Shown piece by piece: positions 41,153 to 49,734 of a stretch of DNA of 64,000 nt. The notes below the pieces were generated by a model. The model saw only the letters and a program-made list of their open reading frames with translations. It did no database searches and was not told the DNA's origin. How positions within the stretch are numbered: the first letter of the stretch is position 1; each line of letters starts with the position of its first letter. Source of the stretch: Cohnella baijiui (GTDB taxonomy: Bacteria > Bacillota > Bacilli > Paenibacillales > Paenibacillaceae); NCBI RefSeq assembly GCF_020731285.1, contig NZ_JAJFOW010000022.1, positions 1 to 64,000 of the forward strand. The letters run 5' to 3'. The position numbers and the translations under genes were made by a program.

Positions 41153-42082
41153 CTAGCGAACCCCGAGCCTGCGACGCACGAATGACCCGATATGGACGAT
41201 CGCCTCGCGGGCTTCGGGCAGATGAGACGCCAGAAACGGAAAGACGCTCCACATCCGCCCCCAAACCTCCAGCTCGACCGAAACGCCCGCCGACGTCGCG
41301 CGCTCCGCCAGCCGCTCCGCGTCGCTCAGCAGCACTTCCTCGTCTCCGGCCTGAACGAGAAGCGGCGGCAGCCCTTCCAACGAGCAGCGCAAGGGCGAGA
41401 GCAGCGGGAGGGACTCCGCCTCGCGATAGCGGGAGCCCAAATAATCGCGCAAGATCCGCTCGCTCGCCGCCCGGCTGCCGGTCGGGTCCGATGCGGCCCG
41501 ACTCTCGTAAGACTCGCCGTCCAGATGGACGAGGTCGGCATGCGGCGACAGCAAAAACGCGCCCGCCGGCAGCGCCTCGCCGCCGTCCCGCAGCGAGAGC
41601 AGGGTCATCAGGGCGAGCGAGGCGCCGACGGAGTCTCCGCCGAGCACGATCCGGCCGGCGCCGCAGCCGTTCTCCGCGAGCCAGCGGTAAGCGAGGAGCG
41701 CGTCGTCGTTCGCGGCGGGATACGGAAACTCGGGTGCGAGCCGATAGGCGACGACGAGCGCCGGCGTACCGGCGGCAAGCGCGATCCGCGAGACGAGGTC
41801 CCGGTAGAAGGCGCAGGTGCCGGAGACGAAGCCGCCTCCGTGCAGGTAGAGAATCGCGCCTTCTTCCCTCGTCCCCGCAGCAGCTTCGGGGATGATCCAT
41901 TCTCCTTCAAGGGTGCCAATACGCGTCGCGCGAACCCGAACCCCTTCCAACTGCGGCAACCGGCGCGCAGTCTCCTCCATGTCCCGGCGAATTTGCTCGA
42001 CCGTCCTGCTCTCGTAACTGCCCGTTTGCCGAAGATGATGCTTGATTGCCCGAAGCGTCTCGACGCTCGTGGTTGACTTCAT
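41153..42082 (-). CDS. Alpha/beta hydrolase of the hormone-sensitive lipase group, catalytic His apparently lost
   Basis: Esterase-like protein of 309 residues. It has the oxyanion-hole motif LHGGGFVSG (about 79-87), the nucleophile motif GDSVGASL (Ser about 152) and the acid region QAGDEEVLLSDA. The third triad residue normally lies in a motif like MxHVF before HLPEA; here it reads GRMWSVFPFLASHLPEA, with Ser (codon AGC) where His is expected. The fold is otherwise complete, so it is either inactive or uses another residue. It lies 60 bp downstream of the divergently annotated MerR gene's end, on the same strand. Confidence 0.88.
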   Translation of the reverse strand: MKSTTSVETLRAIKHHLRQTGSYESRTVEQIRRDMEETARRLPQLEGVRVRATRIGTLEGEWIIPEAAAGTREEGAILYLHGGGFVSGTCAFYRDLVSRIALAAGTPALVVAYRLAPEFPYPAANDDALLAYRWLAENGCGAGRIVLGGDSVGASLALMTLLSLRDGGEALPAGAFLLSPHADLVHLDGESYESRAASDPTGSRAASERILRDYLGSRYREAESLPLLSPLRCSLEGLPPLLVQAGDEEVLLSDAERLAERATSAGVSVELEVWGRMWSVFPFLASHLPEAREAIVHIGSFVRRRLGVR

Positions 42083-42142
42083 GCCGACTCCCCGCCTTTG
42101 CTTGGTTTATCCCAAGCATACGGCCTGTAGTACGGTACAGGG

Positions 42143-42556
42143 TCAAGTAGGCGAATCCATCCCCAGCTCCCGAAGCGTATCCCGAATTTGCGGATGCCGA
42201 TCCGCCCGCCCGAGCTGCTCTTGAAGTCCGTCCAGCCGGGCCAGCTTTTCCTCTTGTTCGGCGATCTGCCGGCGGATTCGCTCCCGCTTGCGATCGATCG
42301 CCTGGAGAAAATCGACGATCCCGAGCTCCGCGCGTTCGGCGCGCGCGAGCGCTTTTCGAATCTCGCGCAGCGTAAAGCCGCAGGATTGGGCGTTTTTGAC
42401 GAAGGTCAACCTCGCCACGTCCGACTCCCCGTAACGGCGATAGCCGGACTCGGTCCGCGCGGGCGGCGGGAGCAGGCCCATCTTCTCGTAATAACGCAGC
42501 GTCTCTCCGTTCACTTGCGCCAACTTGGCCAACTGTCCCCGCGTATAGGCCGGCAT
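42143..42556 (-). CDS. MerR family transcriptional regulator
   Basis: Regulator of 137 residues with an N-terminal winged helix (YTRGQLAKLAQVNGETLRYYEKMGLLPPPARTESGYRRY) and a long dimerisation helix (DRKRERIRRQIAEQEEKLARL). There are no cysteines in the metal-loop positions of mercury- or copper-type members, so it probably senses an organic or redox signal. The start is ATG 42556, with GGGTAGGGAG upstream; the longer frame to 42631 has no ribosome binding site. It is co-oriented with the esterase gene and may regulate it. Confidence 0.92.
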   Translation of the reverse strand: MPAYTRGQLAKLAQVNGETLRYYEKMGLLPPPARTESGYRRYGESDVARLTFVKNAQSCGFTLREIRKALARAERAELGIVDFLQAIDRKRERIRRQIAEQEEKLARLDGLQEQLGRADRHPQIRDTLRELGMDSPT

Positions 42557-42739
42557 CTCCCTACCCCTCTCTCGCGTTTCGCACCTCCCTATTCTACCAT
42601 GCTTGGCGCTTGCCCGAAGCGAAAGGGACAAGGCCCGGCCCGCCGTTTAAAAACGGCCTTTCGCGGCGATCATTCGTCCAAGCCCCGCGAGACGGCCCCG
42701 CATTGACTGGTAGTATCCCAGCAGACAGGCGGTGACCGA

Positions 42740-43441
42740 ATGATGGTTCGTCCTATTTCTCGCGGGCAAGCTCAAGCGATTCGCAAAGTGAACGCCGGCT
42801 TGCGCAGAGGCTACGGCTGGTCCTCGGCCAACTGGTCCGGCATGGTCGTCGCGAAAGACGCCCGCGCGATCAACCGCGTCTCGGCGCAATGGATCGTTCC
42901 GCACGTTCTCCCTTCATCCCGATCCGCCTATTCGTCGGCCTGGATCGGGATCGACGGATTCTCGAACAACAACCTGATCCAGACCGGCACGTCCCACGAT
43001 TACGTCAACGGCAAAGCGAGCTACCAGGCCTGGTGGGAGATTCTTCCCGCCGCGGAGACCGTGATCCCGCATCCGGTCTATCCGGGGGATCGCATTCAGG
43101 CTTCGATCGCCAAGCTCGGCGGCGGCAATCGCTGGGTCATCCGCATGCGGAACGCCACGCAAAACTGGACGTTCACGACCGTTCAGAGCTACAGCGGCCC
43201 CCAATCGTCCGCGGAGTGGATCGTCGAGGCGCCCCAACTGAACGGGAAGCCGACTCGCCTGGCGCGATTCGCCCCGATCAAGTTCGCCCGATGCCGGCTC
43301 AACGGCGCGAACCCCAAGCTGAAGATGAACGAGCGCGGGTACATGGTCCAGAACAACCGGATCGTCTCCGTCCCGTCGCTGCCGAACCGCGACGGAGACG
43401 GCTTTGCGGTCCGCAGGACGTCGCTCCCGTCCCCGTCGTAA
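42740..43441 (+). CDS. G1 family (eqolisin) glutamic endopeptidase
   Basis: Beta-sandwich peptidase of 233 residues. Characteristic motifs are NWSGMVV, SSAWIGIDGF, the catalytic Gln in NLIQTG (Gln81), YQAWWEILP and the catalytic Glu in SSAEWIVEAP (Glu159). Eqolisins are acid proteases known mainly from fungi, with fewer bacterial members. No signal peptide is evident: the N terminus is basic (MMVRPISRGQAQAIRK), so export is unclear. It stands alone, converging with the two-component pair. Confidence 0.9.
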   Translation: MMVRPISRGQAQAIRKVNAGLRRGYGWSSANWSGMVVAKDARAINRVSAQWIVPHVLPSSRSAYSSAWIGIDGFSNNNLIQTGTSHDYVNGKASYQAWWEILPAAETVIPHPVYPGDRIQASIAKLGGGNRWVIRMRNATQNWTFTTVQSYSGPQSSAEWIVEAPQLNGKPTRLARFAPIKFARCRLNGANPKLKMNERGYMVQNNRIVSVPSLPNRDGDGFAVRRTSLPSPS

Positions 43442-43486
43442 CTTGGGTCCTCCCCGCTTCCCCGTTTTTGCGGCGGCACGACAAAA

Positions 43487-43525
43487 AAGCTTCCTTCCAG
43501 GACCGTTCGGCGGGAAAGGAAGCTT
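43487..43525. terminator. Terminator between convergent genes
   Basis: AAGCTTCCTT (43487-43496) pairs with AAGGAAGCTT (43516-43525). On the minus strand the stem is followed by a T run (43488-43483). It serves the response regulator ending at 43567 and may also stop the eqolisin transcript. Confidence 0.85.
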
Positions 43526-43566
43526 CTTGGCGCGACCCCGGAAGGGCCAGATCCCCATTGATCCTG

Positions 43567-44208
43567 CTAGCGCTCCTCTTCGGCGGCCGAATCGCGCACG
43601 GCGCCGAGAAGGCCCAGCTCGTAGCCGCGCGCGACAGCGCCGATGCGCGTCTTGGCGCCCAATTTGCCGGTGATCGACGTCAAGTGATACTCCACCGTGC
43701 GCTGGCTCATCGCCAGCTCGCGCGCTATCTCCTTGTTCGTCTTTTCTTCGGCAACCCGGCGCAGCACTTCGCGCTCCGTCGGCGTGAGCGGATCCAGCGC
43801 CCGGTTCATCGCTTTCTCGGGGACGAGCGCGTACCCCATTACGCATTGCCGGATCGCGTTGATGATCTGCGCATACGTGCTCTGCTTGGACAAATAAGCA
43901 TGGGCGCCGATTTCGTAGGCCCGATGGTAGAATTCGTCGTACGTAAACCCTGACAGCACAATCATCTTGAGCGCGTGTCCGTAGCGTTCCTTCAGCCGGT
44001 GCCCCAATTCGAAGCCGTTCAGGTACGGCATTGAAATATCCAGGACGATCACGTCGGCCTGAATGGCGTCGATCTGCGCCAGCAGGTCCCGCGGATCGGC
44101 GAACGTCCCCGCCACCGCGATATCCGGCTCCTTCTCCAGCCTTGTTTTCAATCCTTCCAGCACAAGCGGATGGTCGTCGAGCAGCACGACGCCGATGGGG
44201 TCAGGCAT
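43567..44208 (-). CDS. NarL/FixJ-type response regulator (ComA-like)
   Basis: Response regulator of 213 residues. The receiver domain (1-125) has LLDDHP and phospho-acceptor Asp57 in VLDISMP. The C-terminal LuxR-type helix-turn-helix is LTPTEREVLRRVAEEKTNKEIARELAMSQRTVEYH (about 145-180). The start is ATG 44208, overlapping the kinase stop by 8 bp; longer frames lie inside the kinase gene. It is the partner of the ComP-like kinase. Confidence 0.94.
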   Translation of the reverse strand: MPDPIGVVLLDDHPLVLEGLKTRLEKEPDIAVAGTFADPRDLLAQIDAIQADVIVLDISMPYLNGFELGHRLKERYGHALKMIVLSGFTYDEFYHRAYEIGAHAYLSKQSTYAQIINAIRQCVMGYALVPEKAMNRALDPLTPTEREVLRRVAEEKTNKEIARELAMSQRTVEYHLTSITGKLGAKTRIGAVARGYELGLLGAVRDSAAEEER

Positions 44209-46030
44209 GGGCGATCTTCTCCTTTTCCTGCGGCAGGCGGATCGTAATGAGCGTGCCTCCGCCCGGCAAAGTCCGAATATCCGTTTCACCGCCCAGATGG
44301 CGGATCTGGCTGCATGCCGACAGGAGGCCGAAACGCCGTTCGCCGGCGCCGGGAGCCAATGCGGCTGCGACATCGAATCCCTGCCCGTCGTCGCCGACGG
44401 TACAGACGATCGCTTCCCGGTCGCGCCACAGCCGGATGTGAAGACGCGTCGCGCGAGCATGCTTGAACGCGTTGTGGACAAATTCGCGAATCGCGCGGAA
44501 CAGATTCGTCTTCACGAGCTCGTCCGCCGGCTCGCCCGGCCGAAGCTCGTACTGCAGCTCCGTCTGTATGCCGCCTTTGTCCCGCATCGTCCGGAGCAGC
44601 CACTGCAGCGCTTCCTTGAGGTCGCCCTTGTCGACGATGGGCGGATAAAGGTCGTCGCACAGCATCCGAATGCCGCGCTGCGAGTCGTAGACGCACTCCA
44701 GCCAGGCTGCGACCCGCTCCCGCTCCCATGCCCCGGCATCGTGGAGCTCCTCCAGATCCCGTGATAGGAAGATCAAATTCTGCAGTAATTGATCGTGCAA
44801 GTAATACGTCACCCGCATCCGCTCCGCATGCTGGGCTTCGAGCAGGCTCCTCCCTTCAAGCGCCGTACGCCGCCGCCTCGACAAAGCGAGGCGATACGCC
44901 CAAGTCAGCAAGGCGAACGCGGCGAAAAGCAGCGTGACGACGGGCGCAGACACGCCTCGCGCGGCAAACGCGATCAGTCCGAACGACGCGCCGAAATAGA
45001 CGGCATGAACGACCGGCCCGGAAATCCGAACCCGCGCGTTCACCACCCCCTTGGCGGACATCCAATAAGTCAGCGTACCGGATAAAGGTAGGAGCCCGAT
45101 CAGCGCAAACCGGATCGGCAGCGCCGTCTCTCTTCCGACGAGCGTCGGCACGGCGTATCCGCCGAGATACGGGAGCAGGCTGAGGAACGCCCCGCCGAAT
45201 AAGATAAGCAACTGTGATCTCTTCATCGGCTCGATCGATCTCCGGAGCACGACCGTCACGCCCGCCAGCAGGACGAGGATGCCGATCACCGCCCAATTGA
45301 GCAGGTCCTCCACTCCCTTGCGGAGCTCTCCTCCCGTCGCGAGCAGATACGCCAGATAGGCCGACCAAGCGACGGCAATGGCTAAACTGCCGAGCGACAG
45401 AGGCCGGAAGCGCCGAAACTCCGTTCGAAAGGCGAGCAGCAAATAAAAGGACAGCAAGCAATGCGGCAACCAAATGGCGCAGCAGGCGATCACGAGGTCG
45501 GCCAAGCTTTTCTCCATGGTGAACTGGGTGAGGATGCACAAGGCCATTAGCCAGTTGAGCAAGTAAAACAAACGAGCGATCCGGGATTGGGGCATCTTTC
45601 GCAGCGCGTACAAGCCGATGCCGAGCAAGATCAGCTCCATCCCGATCGCGAAAGAAGCCTCCGCCACGTCGGCCTCGCCCGGCGCACTCCGGAACGTCTC
45701 GACATTTCCCTCCCTGGTCCGCACGACGACCTTTTCCGCCTTGCGCAAAATCGTACCCGCTTCCGTAACCTCTAACTTCGGCGTCGGCCGTCCTTCGACC
45801 ATCGCGACCCTGTCGCCCTTGGCGATTCCCCACTGCTCCGCCTTGCCGCCTTCCTCAACCGCGGTCACGGTCCATCCCGCTCCGCCGTCGGCCGTCAGCG
45901 ACAAGCCGATATACGGCGAGCGCAGAGAGATCAGGTGCATGTACGCCGCGAGCAGCGCGTAGCAAACGAGCGAGGCGACGAGCAGCAGGCGGGTTTTATG
46001 CTTCGATCGGGCACGGATCGTTCCGTACAT
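44201..46030 (-). CDS. ComP-like sensor histidine kinase with extracellular PDZ-like domain
   Basis: Polytopic kinase of 609 residues. Helix 1 (about 12-32) is followed by a PDZ-like segment (GWTVTAVEEGGKAEQWGIAKGDRV, about 50-110), then seven or so membrane helices to about residue 380, an H box in YYLHDQLLQNLIFLSRDLEEL and a HATPase domain with FVHNAFKHA and GDDGQGFDV. This layout matches ComP of the Bacillus competence quorum system, but no comQ or comX pheromone genes lie beside it. The ligand is therefore unknown. Confidence 0.9.
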   Translation of the reverse strand: MYGTIRARSKHKTRLLLVASLVCYALLAAYMHLISLRSPYIGLSLTADGGAGWTVTAVEEGGKAEQWGIAKGDRVAMVEGRPTPKLEVTEAGTILRKAEKVVVRTREGNVETFRSAPGEADVAEASFAIGMELILLGIGLYALRKMPQSRIARLFYLLNWLMALCILTQFTMEKSLADLVIACCAIWLPHCLLSFYLLLAFRTEFRRFRPLSLGSLAIAVAWSAYLAYLLATGGELRKGVEDLLNWAVIGILVLLAGVTVVLRRSIEPMKRSQLLILFGGAFLSLLPYLGGYAVPTLVGRETALPIRFALIGLLPLSGTLTYWMSAKGVVNARVRISGPVVHAVYFGASFGLIAFAARGVSAPVVTLLFAAFALLTWAYRLALSRRRRTALEGRSLLEAQHAERMRVTYYLHDQLLQNLIFLSRDLEELHDAGAWERERVAAWLECVYDSQRGIRMLCDDLYPPIVDKGDLKEALQWLLRTMRDKGGIQTELQYELRPGEPADELVKTNLFRAIREFVHNAFKHARATRLHIRLWRDREAIVCTVGDDGQGFDVAAALAPGAGERRFGLLSACSQIRHLGGETDIRTLPGGGTLITIRLPQEKEKIAHA

Positions 46031-46078
46031 CTCTCATCACCCGGTTCCAGTATAGCATGGCCACGGAAAAGAAGAAGA

Positions 46079-46112
46079 CCCGAACGGCACCGATCGGCCG
46101 CTCGAGTCGGGG
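46079..46112 (-). terminator. Terminator-like hairpin after the SLH enzyme gene
   Basis: CCCGA (46079-46083) and TCGGG (46107-46111) enclose a GC-rich self-complementary core (CGGCACCGATCGGCCG). On the minus strand TCTTCTTCTTTT follows. It lies directly past the stop at 46119. Confidence 0.6.
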
Positions 46113-46118
46113 GTGTCC

Positions 46119-48116
46119 TCAGGGAAACTTAAAGAACATGGCGGCCGCTTCTTGCCGCAGCATCGGCTGCTTGGAGCGATAGTCGACGGCGCCGGACGCG
46201 TCCTTCGCCACTTCCGGGCCGTAGTAGCCCCGCGCGACGATCGTCTGCACACCTTCCCGGGCCCACGCGGCTGTCTCGCCTCTCAGCGGCGTCGTCAGCG
46301 GAGCGGCGCCCCCTGCGCCGAATTGGAGCTGCAGCGCGCGGGCCAGGATGACGGCCGCCTCCTGCCGGGCAATGGGACGGTCCGGCTCGAACCTTCCGCC
46401 GTTTGTCCCGGTGACGAGCCCGTATTCCAGCGCCGTCTGGATTTCGGTCGCATACGGATGGCCGGCCGTATCGACGAACGCAGACGGCGATTCCGAATAC
46501 GGCCCGCCCGCAAGCGCCATGAGCTGCCCGACGAACTGCGCGCGGGTGATCGGCTCGGTCGGACGGAACAGCCGGACGTCTTCCTTATCCAGCAAGCCCT
46601 GCTGTCTGGCATAGGAGATCGGCTTCGCGTAGGGACTATCGTCCGGCACGTCCGCATACTGCTCCCGATCCGGCAGCCGCTCCGCCCAGCTATCCGCCTT
46701 GTTGTAGGCAAAGTAGGCGATCCGCCCTGCCTCGTCCTCCTTGAATGCCGCTTTTCTCCCGTCCTCGTCGACGAACAGCAGCTCCTTCTCCTGCGTCAGC
46801 CGATGCGCGCCGTACCCGTCGGTGACGGTGATTCCCCCTTCGCGCGCTTCGACCTCGTAGTGCCACATCGGCAGTCGCAGGTCGCGATAGATCCCTTCCA
46901 GCCTCAGGAGCTCCGCCTGGCTCTGCCGAACGGTCGTCTCCGCCTCCAGCGGGGCGGAAGCCGGGTAGAAGCGGTTCATGAACGCCGCGAACAGCTCCCG
47001 TTGGATCGTCCTCGCATCCCGAGCGCTGTTCAGCGCGACAAACAACCCCGTCTTGCGCTCCGGCAGCAGCCAAAGATGCGACTGGAATCCGGTCGAGACG
47101 CCGCCCTTGTCCACAACGAACTGTCCGTTCGAGAGGTCGGGATACGTTGATTCGAAGCCGTAGCCGACGCCGGGGATATCGGGATGGATCGACACCTGCC
47201 GCCGCTCCATCTCTTTTACGGAGTCTTCGGTCAGGATAGAAGCACCCCCCAGCCGTCCCCCGTTCAAGAGCGCCCGGAGAAATCGGCCCATATCCGCGCC
47301 CGTGGAGATCAGCCCGCCGTCCGGCGAATCGGTCGGGAAGGTAGCGTACTGCGGCAGCGGACGGCCTTCGTCGTCATGGGGCGTCGCCATTCGCCTTTGC
47401 ACGTAGGGGCTCAAGGCAAAGTAGCTGCTCTTCATGCCGAGCGGAGCGAAGATCCGGTTTGCGACGACTTGGCCGAACGGCTGGCCCGTCACGTGCTGCA
47501 CGACGTACCCCAGCAAGTCGTAAGCGTAATTGTCATAGCGATAGGCGGTACCCGGCTTGCGGACGACGGTCGGGAGGTGGTCCTTGACGAAGTCGTCCAG
47601 CGGATAAACCTCCTCCGGCTCCCCTTCGTCTGCGGCCGCCTCCGTCCGGTCGAATCCGCTCGTATGCGTCAAAAGATGCCGGAGGGTAAGCGGCACTCCG
47701 GTTCGGTTCGAAAGGTTCAGGGAACCGAGATAGACGGAGACATCCCGGTCGAGCTCGACCTTCCCCTGCTCGGCCTGCTGCATGACGGCGGCCGCCGTCA
47801 CGGTCTTGGACAGGGAAGCGAGGCGAAAAAGCGTCGCGTCGGGATCGACCGGCGTCCGCTGCGTCGCGTCGGCGTAGCCGTAGCCCTTGGCGAGCAGCGT
47901 CCGGTCGTCCCGGACGACGACGACGACGGCGCCGACGAGCGACTGACGGATGTCCGGCCGGCTAAAAAAGTCGTCCGCGAACGCCGCCGCTTCCGCGGAA
48001 TCGCTGGGGCCGGAAGAAGCTGCCGAGAGAGGGTAGGGGAAGATCAGGACGGCGGATAAGACGGTTGCGAGCACCCGGCAGAACGAACTGCCGGCTGATC
48101 TTGGCAGGATGCGCAT
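46119..48116 (-). CDS. Surface serine hydrolase (beta-lactamase/PBP fold) with C-terminal SLH repeats
   Basis: Exported protein of 665 residues. Signal peptide at 1-32. The catalytic domain (about 45-370) is of the class C beta-lactamase/DD-peptidase type: SxxK as SLSK (Ser101-Lys104), YDN near 200, HTSG and the KGG-like DKGGVSTGF. A linker domain follows (about 390-470), then three S-layer homology repeats (about 490-665) with ITRAQFVGQL, IARQEAAVILARAL and MLRQEAAAMFF, which bind pyruvylated wall polymer. Probably an esterase or peptidase displayed on the wall rather than a resistance enzyme. Confidence 0.93.
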   Translation of the reverse strand: MRILPRSAGSSFCRVLATVLSAVLIFPYPLSAASSGPSDSAEAAAFADDFFSRPDIRQSLVGAVVVVVRDDRTLLAKGYGYADATQRTPVDPDATLFRLASLSKTVTAAAVMQQAEQGKVELDRDVSVYLGSLNLSNRTGVPLTLRHLLTHTSGFDRTEAAADEGEPEEVYPLDDFVKDHLPTVVRKPGTAYRYDNYAYDLLGYVVQHVTGQPFGQVVANRIFAPLGMKSSYFALSPYVQRRMATPHDDEGRPLPQYATFPTDSPDGGLISTGADMGRFLRALLNGGRLGGASILTEDSVKEMERRQVSIHPDIPGVGYGFESTYPDLSNGQFVVDKGGVSTGFQSHLWLLPERKTGLFVALNSARDARTIQRELFAAFMNRFYPASAPLEAETTVRQSQAELLRLEGIYRDLRLPMWHYEVEAREGGITVTDGYGAHRLTQEKELLFVDEDGRKAAFKEDEAGRIAYFAYNKADSWAERLPDREQYADVPDDSPYAKPISYARQQGLLDKEDVRLFRPTEPITRAQFVGQLMALAGGPYSESPSAFVDTAGHPYATEIQTALEYGLVTGTNGGRFEPDRPIARQEAAVILARALQLQFGAGGAAPLTTPLRGETAAWAREGVQTIVARGYYGPEVAKDASGAVDYRSKQPMLRQEAAAMFFKFP

Positions 48117-48285
48117 GGCTATCTCCTTTGTCTCTGGGATGAGTTCGGTGCCTTCTCATCCTACCAAGCCTCCGTACGGCAGCGTATCCGTAGCGGACTG
48201 CGAATTCCTTCCCCGTCCGCGCAATTCTTTTGCGCGATCGCGCAACGCCGGCTCCCGCTCTCCCCGCTTCCCCGTTCCGGGCGGA

Positions 48286-49701
48286 CTATTCGTTCAAATA
48301 AGTGCCGATCCGGCTCGCGAGCGACTTGGCGACCGCATCGGCCGATTTGCTGCCGGAGAAGTAAGCGGCGGATTCTTCGGCGATCATGGCCAGCACTTTC
48401 GGATTCTGATTGCTATATTTGCTTACGGACGGCATCAGGTTCACCACCCGCGTAATATCTTCATCGCTCAGTTTCGGCTGAAGTGTGGTGCCGTCCTTGT
48501 TTCTGATTTGAATCCCCCCCCCTCCGCCTTTGCCTTCCAGCATGTTCTTCGTTTCGACCAGCTTGTTTTGGAGCGCGGCCTGGTTGACGGGGAATTGCAT
48601 CAGGGACATCGAGGATTGCATCTCTTCGGAGAGCAGGAATTTAACGAAAGACCAGGCCGCGTCCTGCGCTTTCGATTTGGCGTTCAGTCCGAGCACCCGA
48701 CCCGACTTGAACGGAATGCCCTCGTCCTGTCCGATCCCCGGCGGGCGAAGCATCGCCCGCGATTTGTCGCCCATCTGCGGCATCAGCACGACATCCATCG
48801 GCGAATTCATGTTCATTTGATTGAAGTTCGCCGTGTCCGGCCCCATCATCTCCGACGTCGCCATACCGGTGTCGTACAGCTTCTTGATTTTCTCCAGATA
48901 CGCTTCGAACGCGTCGGCATCGAATGTCCAGGACTTGCCGTCGTTCTTCACCACTTGTCCGTATACCGACCCGACGAGGTACCCGAGCAGCGATTCGGGC
49001 GATATGGCGGCCAAGCCATATTTGCCTTCGGTTTTCGTCTTGTCGAGCAGATCGACGAACTGGTCCCATGTCCAGGTCTTGTCGTCCAGTTGATTTTGCT
49101 TCAGCAGTTCGGCGTTCCCGAGCATGACGTCCAGGGTGAACGAGACCGGAATGCCGTACCAGCCGTCCCCTTTCGACAGCCCTTTGAAAATATTCTCGTA
49201 ATAATCGGACTTGCGGAAGCTGCCGTCCTTTTCGGCCAGCGCGTTCCAATCCGCCAACAGCCCTTTCTCCGCGTACTTGTCGAAGGGAAGATTTTCGACG
49301 GAGATGATGTCCGCCGCGTTGCCCGACATAATGGCCGTGTTGACGTTGTTCGCATATTTCTCCGCGTCTTGCTTCTCCTTTTCCGATTCCCCCCCCCCGC
49401 CTTGCCGCATGACCATTTTGCCGCCGACTTCGCTCGTGTCCATCGGTACAAGCTCGTCGATGACGATGTCGATGTCGGGGTGCGCCGCTTCGAATTTTTG
49501 CTCCGCTTCCGCGAGAAAACGGTCCTTGGTCAGGACGCTCATCGTCACGACCGTCTTGCCGTTCGACTTCTCGGTCTCACTGCCTACGGCGGCAGGCGTC
49601 CCGCCGGCTCCGCCCTTGTCCTTGCCGCCCGCGCAGGCCGTCATGGCCGCGCACAGCAGGATCAGCGCTCCCGTCTTCCATCCGTTCGCTTGCTTTTTCA
49701 T
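48286..49701 (-). CDS. Sugar ABC transporter solute-binding lipoprotein
   Basis: Family 1 solute-binding protein of 471 residues with a lipoprotein signal (MKKQANGWKTG, hydrophobic core, lipobox MTAC) and a Gly-rich linker. The binding fold starts near TVVTMSVLTKDRF and includes a glycine run GGGGESEKEK and a second GKGGGGGIQI. It is the last gene of the permease-permease-adaptor operon, 33 bp after the adaptor. Having the binding protein after the permeases and adaptor is unusual. Confidence 0.93.
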   Translation of the reverse strand: MKKQANGWKTGALILLCAAMTACAGGKDKGGAGGTPAAVGSETEKSNGKTVVTMSVLTKDRFLAEAEQKFEAAHPDIDIVIDELVPMDTSEVGGKMVMRQGGGGESEKEKQDAEKYANNVNTAIMSGNAADIISVENLPFDKYAEKGLLADWNALAEKDGSFRKSDYYENIFKGLSKGDGWYGIPVSFTLDVMLGNAELLKQNQLDDKTWTWDQFVDLLDKTKTEGKYGLAAISPESLLGYLVGSVYGQVVKNDGKSWTFDADAFEAYLEKIKKLYDTGMATSEMMGPDTANFNQMNMNSPMDVVLMPQMGDKSRAMLRPPGIGQDEGIPFKSGRVLGLNAKSKAQDAAWSFVKFLLSEEMQSSMSLMQFPVNQAALQNKLVETKNMLEGKGGGGGIQIRNKDGTTLQPKLSDEDITRVVNLMPSVSKYSNQNPKVLAMIAEESAAYFSGSKSADAVAKSLASRIGTYLNE

Positions 49702-49734
49702 TTCGTCGTCCTCCCTTATCTTTGATCAATGAAG

